From: Allobosea sp. | GTDB taxonomy: Bacteria; Pseudomonadota; Alphaproteobacteria; Rhizobiales; Kaistiaceae | Direction: 5' to 3' | Assembly (NCBI GenBank): GCA_017307955.1 | Contig: JAFKFV010000027.1 | Location: 1-38,247 of the forward strand | DNA: 38,247 bases | Shown: positions 31,099-38,247 of the stretch, one piece after another | How positions within the stretch are numbered: the first letter of the stretch is position 1 | How the letters are laid out: every line of letters starts with the position of its first letter | Notes under the pieces: model-generated | The model's input: the letters and a program-made list of their open reading frames with translations, nothing else | Told to the model about the DNA's origin: nothing | Databases searched by the model: none | Program-made: the position numbers and the translations under genes

Positions 31099-32421
31099 TC
31101 AGCGAGCCGATGGCGCGTCGGGATCGAGCCCGGCTCGCTCGAAGCGCGGGATGGCATCGAGCAGCGCGCCGAGGTCCGGATAGCGCTCGGGGTTCTTCAG
31201 CAGCGAGCGGGCGAGGGCGAGCGCGCCGGCCTGCGCTTCGGCGCGGCGCTTCGTATCCTCGATGACCATGAAATCGGCGACCTGCGCATAGGAGATGACG
31301 CGGCGGATCATCTTGATCGCCGCGAAGGCGACGAGGTCGCGGAAGATCGCATCGACATAGTCGGCGCGGATGGTCGAAAGCCGGGCCGCGCCGGCGGCGT
31401 CCGCGAAATGCGCGGCTGGATAACCGTCGCCGGCGGCGGGATTGGCCTCCCAGAGCGCCAGGAATTCGCGGCGGAACGTGGTCCACAGCGTTGCGATCTG
31501 ATCGAGGATGAAGGCCCGGAAGGCGTCGCGCTCGGCGCCGTCGCGGTCATAGCCGCCCTGCGCATACCAGGCGATGATGAGATTGGCGACGAAGGCACCG
31601 AGATCGAAACCGATCGGGCCGAAGGTCGAGAACTCGCCGTCGATCACCCGCGTCTCGTCCTCGGTGACCATCACCGAGCCGGAATGGAGATCGCCATGCA
31701 GCAGCGCCTGCCGGTTGGAGAGGAAGGCGTTGCGGTGGCGCGCCACCGCGGTCTTCAGCGCCACGTCCTCGCGGAAGGCCTTGGCGAAGGGCGCAATCTC
31801 CGGGATGAAGCGGTTGCGCCACACCTCGACATAGGGGTCGATGAAGATGAGATCGACGCTGATCCTGAGGACCGCGTGGTTCTTCGCAAACAGCGAGACG
31901 TCCTCGAACTTCGTCTCGAAGGGCACGCCGAGATCGGAGGTGTGGAAGGCTGCGGTCGCGACATAGCGGCCGACATCGCCGGCGACCTTCGGGAAGCGGC
32001 GGCCCTCGATCAGCCCGCCGCGCAGGATGATATGCGGCGTCAGCTGCTGCATGACGATGAACTGCAGCGACGGGTCGAAGTGATGGAGCGTCGGCGCGAG
32101 TTCGCCGACGACGCCCTGCAGCCGCTTCATGTAGCTCGCCTCGAAGGAGGCGCGGTTTTCGGAGAGCGGCCAGCTCTCGCCGTGATAGCGCACCCAGGGC
32201 AGCGACTGCTTGGCGCAGACGCCGCCATCCGGCCCCTCGACGATGAAGACGGCGTTCATGTAGCCGTCGGCGACGTCCCGGATCGTCCAGTCTGACGCCT
32301 TGCCCCCGAGGATCGCCGCGACATGCGGCAGCCGCTCGATCTCCGCGATGATGTCGGCCTGGCTGAGGACGCGGTAGCCGGGTGTCGAGATGGTCACGGC
32401 GGACGTGGTCGCGGCAGACAT
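31099..32421 (-). CDS. mtnK: S-methyl-5-thioribose kinase (MtnK) family protein
   Basis: This 440-residue kinase has the MtnK signatures DGYMNAVFIV, the CAKQSLPWVR lysine (Lys71), HGDLHSGS (Asp244 and His246) and the metal-binding DxE in VIDGEFSTFGPIGFD (Asp261 and Glu263). MtnK phosphorylates 5-methylthioribose at C1 in methionine salvage; relatives also act on 5-deoxyribose. The DGE in place of the more usual DPE is the only visible oddity. GGAG lies 6 bases before the ATG. It follows the second permease by 40 bases, so its substrate is probably brought in by the adjacent importer. Confidence 0.87.
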   Translation of the reverse strand: MSAATTSAVTISTPGYRVLSQADIIAEIERLPHVAAILGGKASDWTIRDVADGYMNAVFIVEGPDGGVCAKQSLPWVRYHGESWPLSENRASFEASYMKRLQGVVGELAPTLHHFDPSLQFIVMQQLTPHIILRGGLIEGRRFPKVAGDVGRYVATAAFHTSDLGVPFETKFEDVSLFAKNHAVLRISVDLIFIDPYVEVWRNRFIPEIAPFAKAFREDVALKTAVARHRNAFLSNRQALLHGDLHSGSVMVTEDETRVIDGEFSTFGPIGFDLGAFVANLIIAWYAQGGYDRDGAERDAFRAFILDQIATLWTTFRREFLALWEANPAAGDGYPAAHFADAAGAARLSTIRADYVDAIFRDLVAFAAIKMIRRVISYAQVADFMVIEDTKRRAEAQAGALALARSLLKNPERYPDLGALLDAIPRFERAGLDPDAPSAR

Positions 32422-32461
32422 GGGAACTCCGGAAATCAGGACGGAACGCGCCGCCTCAACA

Positions 32462-33307
32462 TCACTTTACGCCGCCCTTCGCAAGCCCCTCGACGAGGTG
32501 CTTCTGCATCAGGAAGGCGATGAGATAGATCGGCACGATGCCGGCCAGCGAGGCGGCGGCCATCTGGCCGAAATTGACCAGTCGGTCGCCCTGGAACAGC
32601 GAGATGCCGACGGTCAGCGTGCGCATCCCGTCGGTGAGCGTCAGCCCCGAGGCGAGCAGGAACTCGTTGAAGGATAGGATGACGACGATGATCGTCGTCG
32701 CCGCGATGCCGGGCGCGATGATCGGCGCGACGACCGAGACGAGTGTCCTGAAACGTCCCGCGCCATCGAGCGCCGCCGCCTCCTCGATCTCGACCGGCAC
32801 GCGGCGGAGGAACGGGCCGATCAGCCAGAAGGCGACCGGGATGTTCAGAAGCCCGTAGACGAGGATGAGCCCGGCATGGGTGTTGAGAAGGCCGATCGTC
32901 TTCAGGAGGAAGAAGAAGGGGATCAGCCCGACCACCGGCGGCGCGATATAGCTCGCCAGCGTCGCCTGCGGCAGGAAGCGGCGGAAGACGCCCATGCGGA
33001 TCATCGCATAGGCGGCCGGCAACGTGATGGCGATGGTGAGGATGCCGGCCAGCACCGAGACGATCACCGAATTGGCGATGAAGGTGGTCAGCGAGGTCGC
33101 GGCGAAGGCGCCCGGCCAATTGTCGAGCGTCGGATCGACGGGCAGGAAATTGCCGGCGAGGACATCGTCCTTCCGCTTGAACGAGACGGAGAGCAGATAG
33201 GCGATCGGCAGCAGGAAGAAGGCGAGCGCGACGAGCGCGCCGCCGAGCGCCAGCACGCGCATCGGATTGCGGCCGAGCTCGAGGCTGGAGAGCGCGCGCG
33301 CCGTCAT
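32462..33307 (-). CDS. Sugar ABC transporter permease (MalG-like, CUT1)
   Basis: This 281-residue permease has a first helix (ALGGALVALAFFLLPIAYLLSVSF), several further helices and the EAA coupling loop EIEEAAALDGAGRFRTLVSVVAPI, as in MalG/UgpE proteins. The ATG at 33307 overlaps the preceding permease by four bases; an open frame extending to 33688 lies inside that gene and is a shadow. It ends VEGLAKGGVK, the usual MalG-type ending. It is one half of the channel for the importer that serves the kinase operon. Confidence 0.9.
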   Translation of the reverse strand: MTARALSSLELGRNPMRVLALGGALVALAFFLLPIAYLLSVSFKRKDDVLAGNFLPVDPTLDNWPGAFAATSLTTFIANSVIVSVLAGILTIAITLPAAYAMIRMGVFRRFLPQATLASYIAPPVVGLIPFFFLLKTIGLLNTHAGLILVYGLLNIPVAFWLIGPFLRRVPVEIEEAAALDGAGRFRTLVSVVAPIIAPGIAATTIIVVILSFNEFLLASGLTLTDGMRTLTVGISLFQGDRLVNFGQMAAASLAGIVPIYLIAFLMQKHLVEGLAKGGVK

Positions 33308-34251
33308 GGCTGGTTTTCCGAGGCGAAGCGGTGCAGCCGCACCACGGGAATGGTCACGATGCCGATGACGATCGCATAGACCAGCGTCTCTGCCGCCGCA
33401 TTGCCGACATCGAACTGCTCGAGTGCCAGCCGCCAGATGCCGAAGGTCGCGGTCGTGGTCGCGAAGCCGGGCCCGCCGAAGGTCAGCACATAGACGAGGT
33501 CGAACAGCTTGAAGCCGATGATGAGCTTCAGGAGGAAGATCGAGGCGAGCGGCGCGGCGACCAGCGGCAGCGTGATGTGGCGGAGGCGCTGCAGCGGCGA
33601 GGCGCCGTCGACCATCGCCGCCTCCTGCACGCCGTCCGGCAGGCTGACGAGCGCTGCGAAGGAGAGGATCGCGACGAAGGGCACCCATTGCCAGAGATCG
33701 GCGACGCCGATCGACAGCCAGGCGAGGAAGGGCGTCGCCAGGAAGGAGAGCGGCGCGTCGATGATCCCGGCCTTCATGAGCACGCCGTTCAGGAGCCCGC
33801 CGGCCGGCGCGAGGATCAGCTTCCAGGCGACGGCGACCATCACCGGTGGCGTCATCAGCGGCAGCAGCGCGATGACGAGCAGCGTCCGGCCGAGCCGCAG
33901 GAGCGTCACGAAGGCGAGCGCGACGAGAAAGCCGACCGCGACCTCGACGGTCGCCGAAGCGAAGGCGAAGGCGATGCTCTTCGCGACCGCGATCTGGAAA
34001 TTGCCGTCGGTGAGCGTCGCCACGAACTGGTCGGTGCCGACGAATTTGCGGAACGGCTTGCCGAGCGTGCTCTTGCTGGTCGCGAGCGCGATGAGGAAGA
34101 GCGTCGGATAGAGGGTTGTGACGATGAGCGCGACCACGAGCGGGGCGACGAACAGCGCGCCGACGATCCGGTCGCGCCGCGCCGGCGCGTCGGCGGCCGG
34201 CCGCGCGCGCGTCGCCGGGGCGATCGCGTCGGAATAGGGCAGGCTGGTCAT
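33304..34251 (-). CDS. Sugar ABC transporter permease (MalF-like, CUT1)
   Basis: This 315-residue permease has a cytoplasmic basic N-terminus, a first helix (GALFVAPLVVALIVTTLYPTLFLI) and the EAA loop VQEAAMVDGASPLQRLRHITLPLV typical of MalF/UgpA. The preferred ATG is at 34251; a 9-codon open frame starting ATGATG at 34277 ends at ATGA over this start and could couple translation. An in-frame start at 34296 would add a basic, unrelated stretch. It is separated from the binding-protein gene by a large hairpin. Confidence 0.88.
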   Translation of the reverse strand: MTSLPYSDAIAPATRARPAADAPARRDRIVGALFVAPLVVALIVTTLYPTLFLIALATSKSTLGKPFRKFVGTDQFVATLTDGNFQIAVAKSIAFAFASATVEVAVGFLVALAFVTLLRLGRTLLVIALLPLMTPPVMVAVAWKLILAPAGGLLNGVLMKAGIIDAPLSFLATPFLAWLSIGVADLWQWVPFVAILSFAALVSLPDGVQEAAMVDGASPLQRLRHITLPLVAAPLASIFLLKLIIGFKLFDLVYVLTFGGPGFATTTATFGIWRLALEQFDVGNAAAETLVYAIVIGIVTIPVVRLHRFASENQP

Positions 34252-34303
34252 CGGGCGTCCGCGGTGGCGGTCATCATGGCGCTCCGAAACGCACAAAAGC
34301 GAA

Positions 34304-34341
34304 CCCGCCCGCTCGAAGGATCAGACCTTTGAGCGGGCGGG
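34304..34341 (-). terminator. Long intercistronic hairpin after the Tat-exported binding-protein gene
   Basis: CCCGCCCGCTC (34304-34314) and GAGCGGGCGGG (34331-34341) pair perfectly. Adding AAGG/CCTT beyond one mismatch gives 16-base arms around a 6-base loop. It lies 20 bases after the binding-protein stop. No U-run is present; as in malE-malF gaps, it may give more binding protein than permease. Confidence 0.55.
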
Positions 34342-34361
34342 CACAGATATCACGAAACGGC

Positions 34362-35693
34362 TCAGGAGCCGATGATCTCGACCCAGGCCGCGTGGGCGTC
34401 CTTGATCGCCTGTTCAGGGGTCTTCGAGCCGGCCAGCGCCAGCGCCAGCTCGTCGGCCAGCGTCTGCTGCAGCTTCGGCGTCTCCGGCGTCGTCGGCCAG
34501 GGCAGGGCATTTTCCAGTGCACCGGCGAGCGCCGCCTGAACCTGCGGCGCGAAGGCCTTGTACTTCTCCGAATAGAGCAGCGAGGTGCGGTCCGGATCGA
34601 TGCCCGAGCCGGTGAGCGTGATCAGCTCCTCCTGGTATTTCGGGCTCGCCGCGAACTTGATCAGTTCCCAGGCCGCTTCCTTCTTCTGCGATCCCGACGA
34701 GACGGCGAAGGCGAAGCCGGCATTGAGCGCGAGGCGCGGATCCTTGTTGGAGCCGCCGACCGGGATGCGCGTGACGCCCCATTTGTCGACGATCTGCGAG
34801 CCCTTCGGATCCTGCGCATAGACGCCGAGATCCGACCAGAACTCGATGAAGCCGACCTTGCCGCCGAGAAAGGCGGGCAGCCCTTCCTCGAAGCGCGTCT
34901 CGAGCGGCGTCGGCAGCGCATAGGGATTGGTCGCGACGAGCGCCTTGGCCGCTTCGAGGGCGGCGGGGCTGTCGAGGGCCGACTTGCCGTCCGGCGTCAG
35001 GAAGGTGCCGCCATAGCCGGCGAGCCGGTTGGCATAGCTGGAGCCGATGATGATCGGCGCCTTGCCGCCGAGCACGGCCGCGCCATAGATGCCGTTCTTC
35101 GACTCCGCCTCGGTGATCTTCTGGATGCCGGCGAGATATTCTTCCCACGTCGTCGGCACGGCGACGCCGTTCCGGTCGAGAATCTCCTTGTTGTAGAAGA
35201 GGAGGTGGGAATCGCCGTCATAGGGCAGGCCGTAGCGCTTGCCGTCATAGAGCGTATAGGTGTCGTAGATCAGCGGGATATAGTCGTCCGGTTTGATCTG
35301 GTCCTTGTCGCGCTCGATCCACGCGGTCACGTCCTCGGCGATGCCGTCCTCGGCCAATTGGCCGATATTCGTGTACCAGTAGTCGAGCACGTCGAACTCG
35401 TTGACGCCCGACTGCACGTCCAGCGTCGCCTTGGCGCCGACCTGGTCATAGGGAACGATGGTCACATTGACCTTGGCGCCGGTCGCGGCCTCGAAGTCTT
35501 CCGCGAGCTTCTTGCCGGTGACGGCATGCGACTGAATGATGAGCAGGTTCAGCGACTGGCCGGCCAGCGGCTTGTCGGCCGCGAAGGCGGCGCCGGCGCC
35601 CGCGAAGAACGGCAGCGTTGCGCCCGCCGCGGCGGTCTGCAGGAAATGCCGGCGGCTGAGGCCGCGCCTCGCCCCGTTGTCGTTGCTGGCCAT
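34362..35693 (-). CDS. Sugar ABC transporter substrate-binding protein, Tat-exported (SBP_bac_1/8-like)
   Basis: This 443-residue receptor has a twin-arginine signal, LSRRHFLQTAAAGATLPFF (Arg14-Arg15), so it is folded in the cytoplasm and exported by Tat, probably cut after AFA. The mature protein has the family-typical ATGAKVNVTIVPYDQ, YNKEILDRNGVAVPTTWEEYL and LNAGFAFAVSSGS. The ATG at 35693 has GGGGAGAG upstream; the frame stays open to 35984 without a start signal that fits. It heads the operon with two permeases, MtnK-like, MtnC-like and GlpD-like genes. No ATPase gene for this importer is present. Confidence 0.88.
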   Translation of the reverse strand: MASNDNGARRGLSRRHFLQTAAAGATLPFFAGAGAAFAADKPLAGQSLNLLIIQSHAVTGKKLAEDFEAATGAKVNVTIVPYDQVGAKATLDVQSGVNEFDVLDYWYTNIGQLAEDGIAEDVTAWIERDKDQIKPDDYIPLIYDTYTLYDGKRYGLPYDGDSHLLFYNKEILDRNGVAVPTTWEEYLAGIQKITEAESKNGIYGAAVLGGKAPIIIGSSYANRLAGYGGTFLTPDGKSALDSPAALEAAKALVATNPYALPTPLETRFEEGLPAFLGGKVGFIEFWSDLGVYAQDPKGSQIVDKWGVTRIPVGGSNKDPRLALNAGFAFAVSSGSQKKEAAWELIKFAASPKYQEELITLTGSGIDPDRTSLLYSEKYKAFAPQVQAALAGALENALPWPTTPETPKLQQTLADELALALAGSKTPEQAIKDAHAAWVEIIGS

Positions 35694-35905
35694 GATCGAA
35701 CTCTCCCCGTGATGCGAGCGGACACCCGACGGGTGCCTCGACATTGGGCTAGTCTGCTCACGCCAGAGGCGGTCGTCCACGCATGGCCGTGCGTAGCAAT
35801 CACGGTTCTGAGAACGGCATTCCAGATTTGCGGCGATTCTGGAACATCGTTGCGGCTCGACCATCGGTTGCCGCGTGTTCGTCGCGCGCGTGCGATAATG
35901 TGCGA
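35694..35905. promoter_or_regulatory. Promoter region of the kinase/importer operon with operator-like inverted repeat
   Basis: This 212-base gap lies before the Tat-exported binding-protein gene. It contains TTCCAGA (35820-35826) and TCTGGAA (35838-35844), a perfect 7-bp inverted repeat spaced 11 bases, and next to it GTTCT-g-AGAAC (35805-35815). These look like regulator sites. I found no convincing -35/-10 pair and no gene. Confidence 0.4.
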
Positions 35906-37504
35906 TCAGTCGAACAGATCGGCCTGCCCGGCCGGGCGGGGCGCGGCATAGCTGTTGCCCGCAGCGTCCAGCCTGTCCAGCCACGCATCGGCGGCGCCCA
36001 GGACGGCGGCGCGGAGGCGCGGCTCCATCCTGTCCAGCGTCCGGTAGGGCATCGTCATGCGCGGATTGCCGGCGAGGCGGTCGCGGTTGATGCTGAGGAA
36101 GCGCCAGTAGAGCAGGTTGAACGGGCAGGCCCGCGCGCCGGTCTTCGCCTTCGGGTCATAGGCGCAGCCGGCGCAATAGTCCGACATGCGGTCGATATAG
36201 GCACCGGAGGCGGCATAGGGCTTCGAGGCGAGCAGCCCGCCATCGGCGAACAGCGCCATGCCGTGCACATTGGGCAATTCGACCCATTCGAAGGCGTCGG
36301 CATAGACGACGAGATACCATTCCTCGACCTCGGCCGGGCGGATGCCGGCGAGCAGCGCGAAATTGCCGGTCACCATCAGGCGCTGGATGTGATGGGCATA
36401 GGCGTGGCGCCGCGTCGCCGCGATGGCCTCGGCCATGCAGGCCATGTCGGTCTCGCCCGTCCAGTAGAAATCCGGCAGCGCGCGGTCGGCGTCGAACGCG
36501 TTGCTGTTCGGATAATCCGGCATGCGCAGCCAGTAGACGCCGCGGACATATTCGCGCCAGCCGAGGATCTGGCGGATGAAGCCCTCGGCGGCGTTGAGTG
36601 GTACGCGGCCGTCCCGCCAGGCGGTTTCGGCGGCGGTGCAGACCTCGCCGGCGGTGAGGAGGCCGATATTGAGATAGGGCGAGAGCACGGCATGGAAGAG
36701 GAACGGCGCGCCTCGCTTCATGGCGTCCTGATAGTCGCCGAAGCGCGGCAACAATTCGCCGATGAAGCGGTCGAGCGCGACAAGCGCATCCCTCCGCGTC
36801 ACGGCCCAGCCGAAGCCGTCGAGATCGCCGAAATTATCCGGAAAGCGGCGGCGCACCATGTCGATGACGGCCCGCGTGATCGCGTCGGGCTCTACGCCGT
36901 GGCGACGCGGCACCCGCTCGTCCTTCGGCAGCGCCTTGCGGTTCTCGGCATCGAAGTTCCAGCGGCCGCCGGCGGGCGCGTCGCCTTCCATCAGGATGCC
37001 GGTCTCGCGGCGCATCTCGCGATAGAAGTGCTCCATCCGGAACGAGCGCCGCCCTTTGGCGAAGGCCGCGAACCGCTCGCGGCTGGCGAAAAAGCGCGTG
37101 TCGGGCCGGATTTCGACGGGCAGATCGAACCGCGCCGACCAGCCGTCCATGACCGCGCGCAGCCGCCATTCCCCCGGCTCGGTGACGATGATCCGCTCCG
37201 GCCGCAGTCGCTTCACCGCCTTCGCGAGTTCCTCGGTGAAGGAACCTTCGTTGCCCTCGTCCTCCAGGCCGACATAGTCGAGCGGCAATCCCTCGCGGCG
37301 AAGCTCCTCCGCGAAATGGCGCATCGCCGCGAGCACCAGCACGATCTTCTGCACGTGATGTGGCACATAGCCCGTCTCCTCGCCGAGTTCCGCCATCAGG
37401 ATCCGGTCGCGTTGAGGATCGAAGCCGTCGAGCGAACTGATGCCGGGGGTCAGCTGGTCGCCGAGGAGCAGGACGAGATTGCGGATGTTCCTAGCCGCCA
37501 TCAC
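35906..37504 (-). CDS. phrB: FeS-type bacterial cryptochrome/photolyase (PhrB/CryB, DPRP family)
   Basis: This 532-residue flavoprotein belongs to the iron-sulfur bacterial photolyase/cryptochrome group; Agrobacterium PhrB repairs (6-4) photoproducts in DNA. Its cysteines are Cys356, Cys444, Cys447 and Cys460. They match the four [4Fe-4S] ligands of PhrB (350, 438, 441, 454) with a constant offset of 6. Other markers are LVLLLGDQLTP at the start, HHIQRLMVTGNF (His372, aligned with the PhrB active-site His366) and the KPYAASGAYIDRMSDYC block. It overlaps the DUF2256 gene by 14 bases. An antenna-only or signalling role instead of repair cannot be excluded. Confidence 0.9.
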   Translation of the reverse strand: MMAARNIRNLVLLLGDQLTPGISSLDGFDPQRDRILMAELGEETGYVPHHVQKIVLVLAAMRHFAEELRREGLPLDYVGLEDEGNEGSFTEELAKAVKRLRPERIIVTEPGEWRLRAVMDGWSARFDLPVEIRPDTRFFASRERFAAFAKGRRSFRMEHFYREMRRETGILMEGDAPAGGRWNFDAENRKALPKDERVPRRHGVEPDAITRAVIDMVRRRFPDNFGDLDGFGWAVTRRDALVALDRFIGELLPRFGDYQDAMKRGAPFLFHAVLSPYLNIGLLTAGEVCTAAETAWRDGRVPLNAAEGFIRQILGWREYVRGVYWLRMPDYPNSNAFDADRALPDFYWTGETDMACMAEAIAATRRHAYAHHIQRLMVTGNFALLAGIRPAEVEEWYLVVYADAFEWVELPNVHGMALFADGGLLASKPYAASGAYIDRMSDYCAGCAYDPKAKTGARACPFNLLYWRFLSINRDRLAGNPRMTMPYRTLDRMEPRLRAAVLGAADAWLDRLDAAGNSYAAPRPAGQADLFD

Positions 37505-37652
37505 GCGCCTTCCTGCGGCGTCGCGCCTCGTCGCGGCAGCGGTCGGAGCAGGTGTCGATCGTCGCCCAGACCCGCTCCCAGCGCTTCCGCCAGCTGAAGG
37601 GTCGCGCGCAGACGCTGCATGTCTTGACCGGCAGATCGCCCTTGCGGCGCAT
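37491..37652 (-). CDS. DUF2256 domain small zinc-ribbon-like protein
   Basis: This 53-residue basic protein reads MRRKGDLPVKTCSVCARPF and then WRKRWERVWATIDTCSDRCRDEARRRR. Two CxxC-type pairs (CSVC and CSDRC) suggest a small metal-binding ribbon, and the pattern matches DUF2256. The ATG at 37652 is preferred over an upstream frame to 37706 that overlaps the SDR gene. DUF2256 genes are often found beside FeS photolyases, as here; the role is unknown. It overlaps the photolyase start by 14 bases. Confidence 0.78.
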   Translation of the reverse strand: MRRKGDLPVKTCSVCARPFSWRKRWERVWATIDTCSDRCRDEARRRRKARDGG

Positions 37653-37665
37653 CGGCGGCACGCCT

Positions 37666-38247
37666 TCAGCCCTTGACGCGCAGCGTCGAGCGACCGCCAT
37701 CGACACCGACCACCTGACCGGTCATCCAGGCCGCCTCTGCCGACAGCAGGAACGCCGCTAGGCTCGCGACATCCTCCGCTTCGCCGAGCCGCGGCAGCGG
37801 GTGAAGCTGCGCGATCGCCGCGGCCATGCTCTCGGACTGGGTCAGCGGCGCGGCGAGCGGCGTGCGCACCAGCGACGGCGCGATGCAGTTGACGCGGATG
37901 CGCGGCGCGAGTTCGGCGGCGAGCGAGAGTGTCAATCCCTCGACCGCGGCCTTGGCCATGCCGACCGAGGCATGCGCGGCGAAGCCCTGACGCGCGGCGA
38001 TGCTGGAGACGAGGAGCACCGAGGCCGCCTCCGAGCGCTTCAGGGCCGGCAGCGCCGCCTTGACCGCCAGCATCGCCCCGAGCGCATTGACGCGGAAATC
38101 GTCCAGCGCCTCGTCGGCGCCAATGCGGCCGAGCGGCTTCAAGTTGATGGTGCCGACGAGATAGGCGAGGCCGTCGATCGTCGTGCCGGCCTCCTCGGCG
38201 GCGCGGTCGAACAGCGCCGGATCGCGTACGTCGCCGGCCGTCCAGGT
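37666..38247 (-). CDS. SDR family oxidoreductase, C-terminal 193 residues (cut by window edge), atypical active site
   Basis: The reverse strand reads from the right edge (TWTAGDVRDPALF) to a stop at 37666. Short-chain dehydrogenase features are NALGAMLAVKAALPAL, VLLVSSIAA, the helix after the active site (GMAKAAVEGLTLSLAAELAP), RVNCIAPSLVRTPLA and VVGVDGGRS. The usual YxxxK is replaced: the Lys is present in MAKAA, but the position four residues before it is Val, not Tyr. This suggests a changed or non-redox role. The N-terminal cofactor motif lies outside the window. It is followed at 14 bases by the DUF2256 gene. Confidence 0.8.
   Translation of the reverse strand, partial: TWTAGDVRDPALFDRAAEEAGTTIDGLAYLVGTINLKPLGRIGADEALDDFRVNALGAMLAVKAALPALKRSEAASVLLVSSIAARQGFAAHASVGMAKAAVEGLTLSLAAELAPRIRVNCIAPSLVRTPLAAPLTQSESMAAAIAQLHPLPRLGEAEDVASLAAFLLSAEAAWMTGQVVGVDGGRSTLRVKG

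Noticed and set aside
1..38247. tRNA, rRNA, CRISPR array, insertion sequence, prophage or replication origin
   Set aside because: No cloverleaf-like, repeat-spacer, transposase, integrase or origin-type signal was seen on either strand by reading.

Overview
The window is GC-rich, densely packed DNA. Most genes resemble alphaproteobacterial, probably Hyphomicrobiales (rhizobial order), homologues. This rests on protein style and operon content: several ABC importers with attached catabolic genes, an FeS-type bacterial photolyase beside a DUF2256 gene, and a DUF3606 protein. No genus can be fixed from sequence reading alone. I see no rRNA, tRNA, CRISPR array, insertion sequence or phage gene. 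It reads as a chromosomal (or chromid) stretch specialised in taking up and breaking down sugars, sugar acids and peptides or amines.

Region 1 (1-12618). The start of a leftward UxuA-like gene is cut by the left edge. After a 0.5 kb divergent control region comes a ten-gene rightward operon. It encodes a complete Opp/Dpp-type importer (binding protein, two permeases, two ATPases), a UxuA-type mannonate dehydratase, an NAD-dependent SDR dehydrogenase, a ManD-type (enolase superfamily) mannonate dehydratase, an RraA-like aldolase-type protein, a DgoD-like aldonate dehydratase and an SMP-30 lactonase. Together they suggest import of an oligosaccharide or sugar-acid conjugate and its breakdown through lactone, aldonate, 2-keto-3-deoxy acid and pyruvate.

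Region 2 (12631-20050, leftward). A ribose-type importer has a periplasmic binding protein, an unusual single polypeptide that joins both ATPase domains to one permease, and a second separate permease. An amidohydrolase_2 enzyme and a SorC-type regulator follow in the same operon. The binding-protein gene has a recognisable sigma70-type promoter with operator-like repeats.

Region 3 (19289-26688, leftward). A second complete Opp/Dpp-type importer is tightly coupled to a class V (isopenicillin-N-epimerase-like) aminotransferase and a GntR/FCD regulator. This looks like a dedicated uptake and catabolism unit for an amine or peptide-like compound.

Region 4 (26689-28750). A SulP anion transporter lies behind an FNR/FixK-type box and a structured leader. 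A 61-residue DUF3606 protein follows, and its Shine-Dalgarno sequence is buried in a perfect 10-bp hairpin.

Region 5 (28754-35693, leftward). A Tat-exported sugar-binding protein and two permeases, without an ATPase gene, are joined to a methylthioribose-kinase-like protein, an MtnC-like acireductone synthase and a GlpD-like FAD dehydrogenase. This unusual combination is the best candidate here for an undescribed salvage or uptake pathway.

Region 6 (35906-38247, leftward). An SDR protein (N-terminus outside the window) lacking the usual catalytic Tyr, a DUF2256 zinc-ribbon-like protein and an FeS photolyase/cryptochrome form a light or DNA-repair cluster.

One pattern recurs: all four binding-protein genes are followed, before the next transporter gene, by a strong GC-rich hairpin. 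These may lower downstream expression relative to the binding protein.
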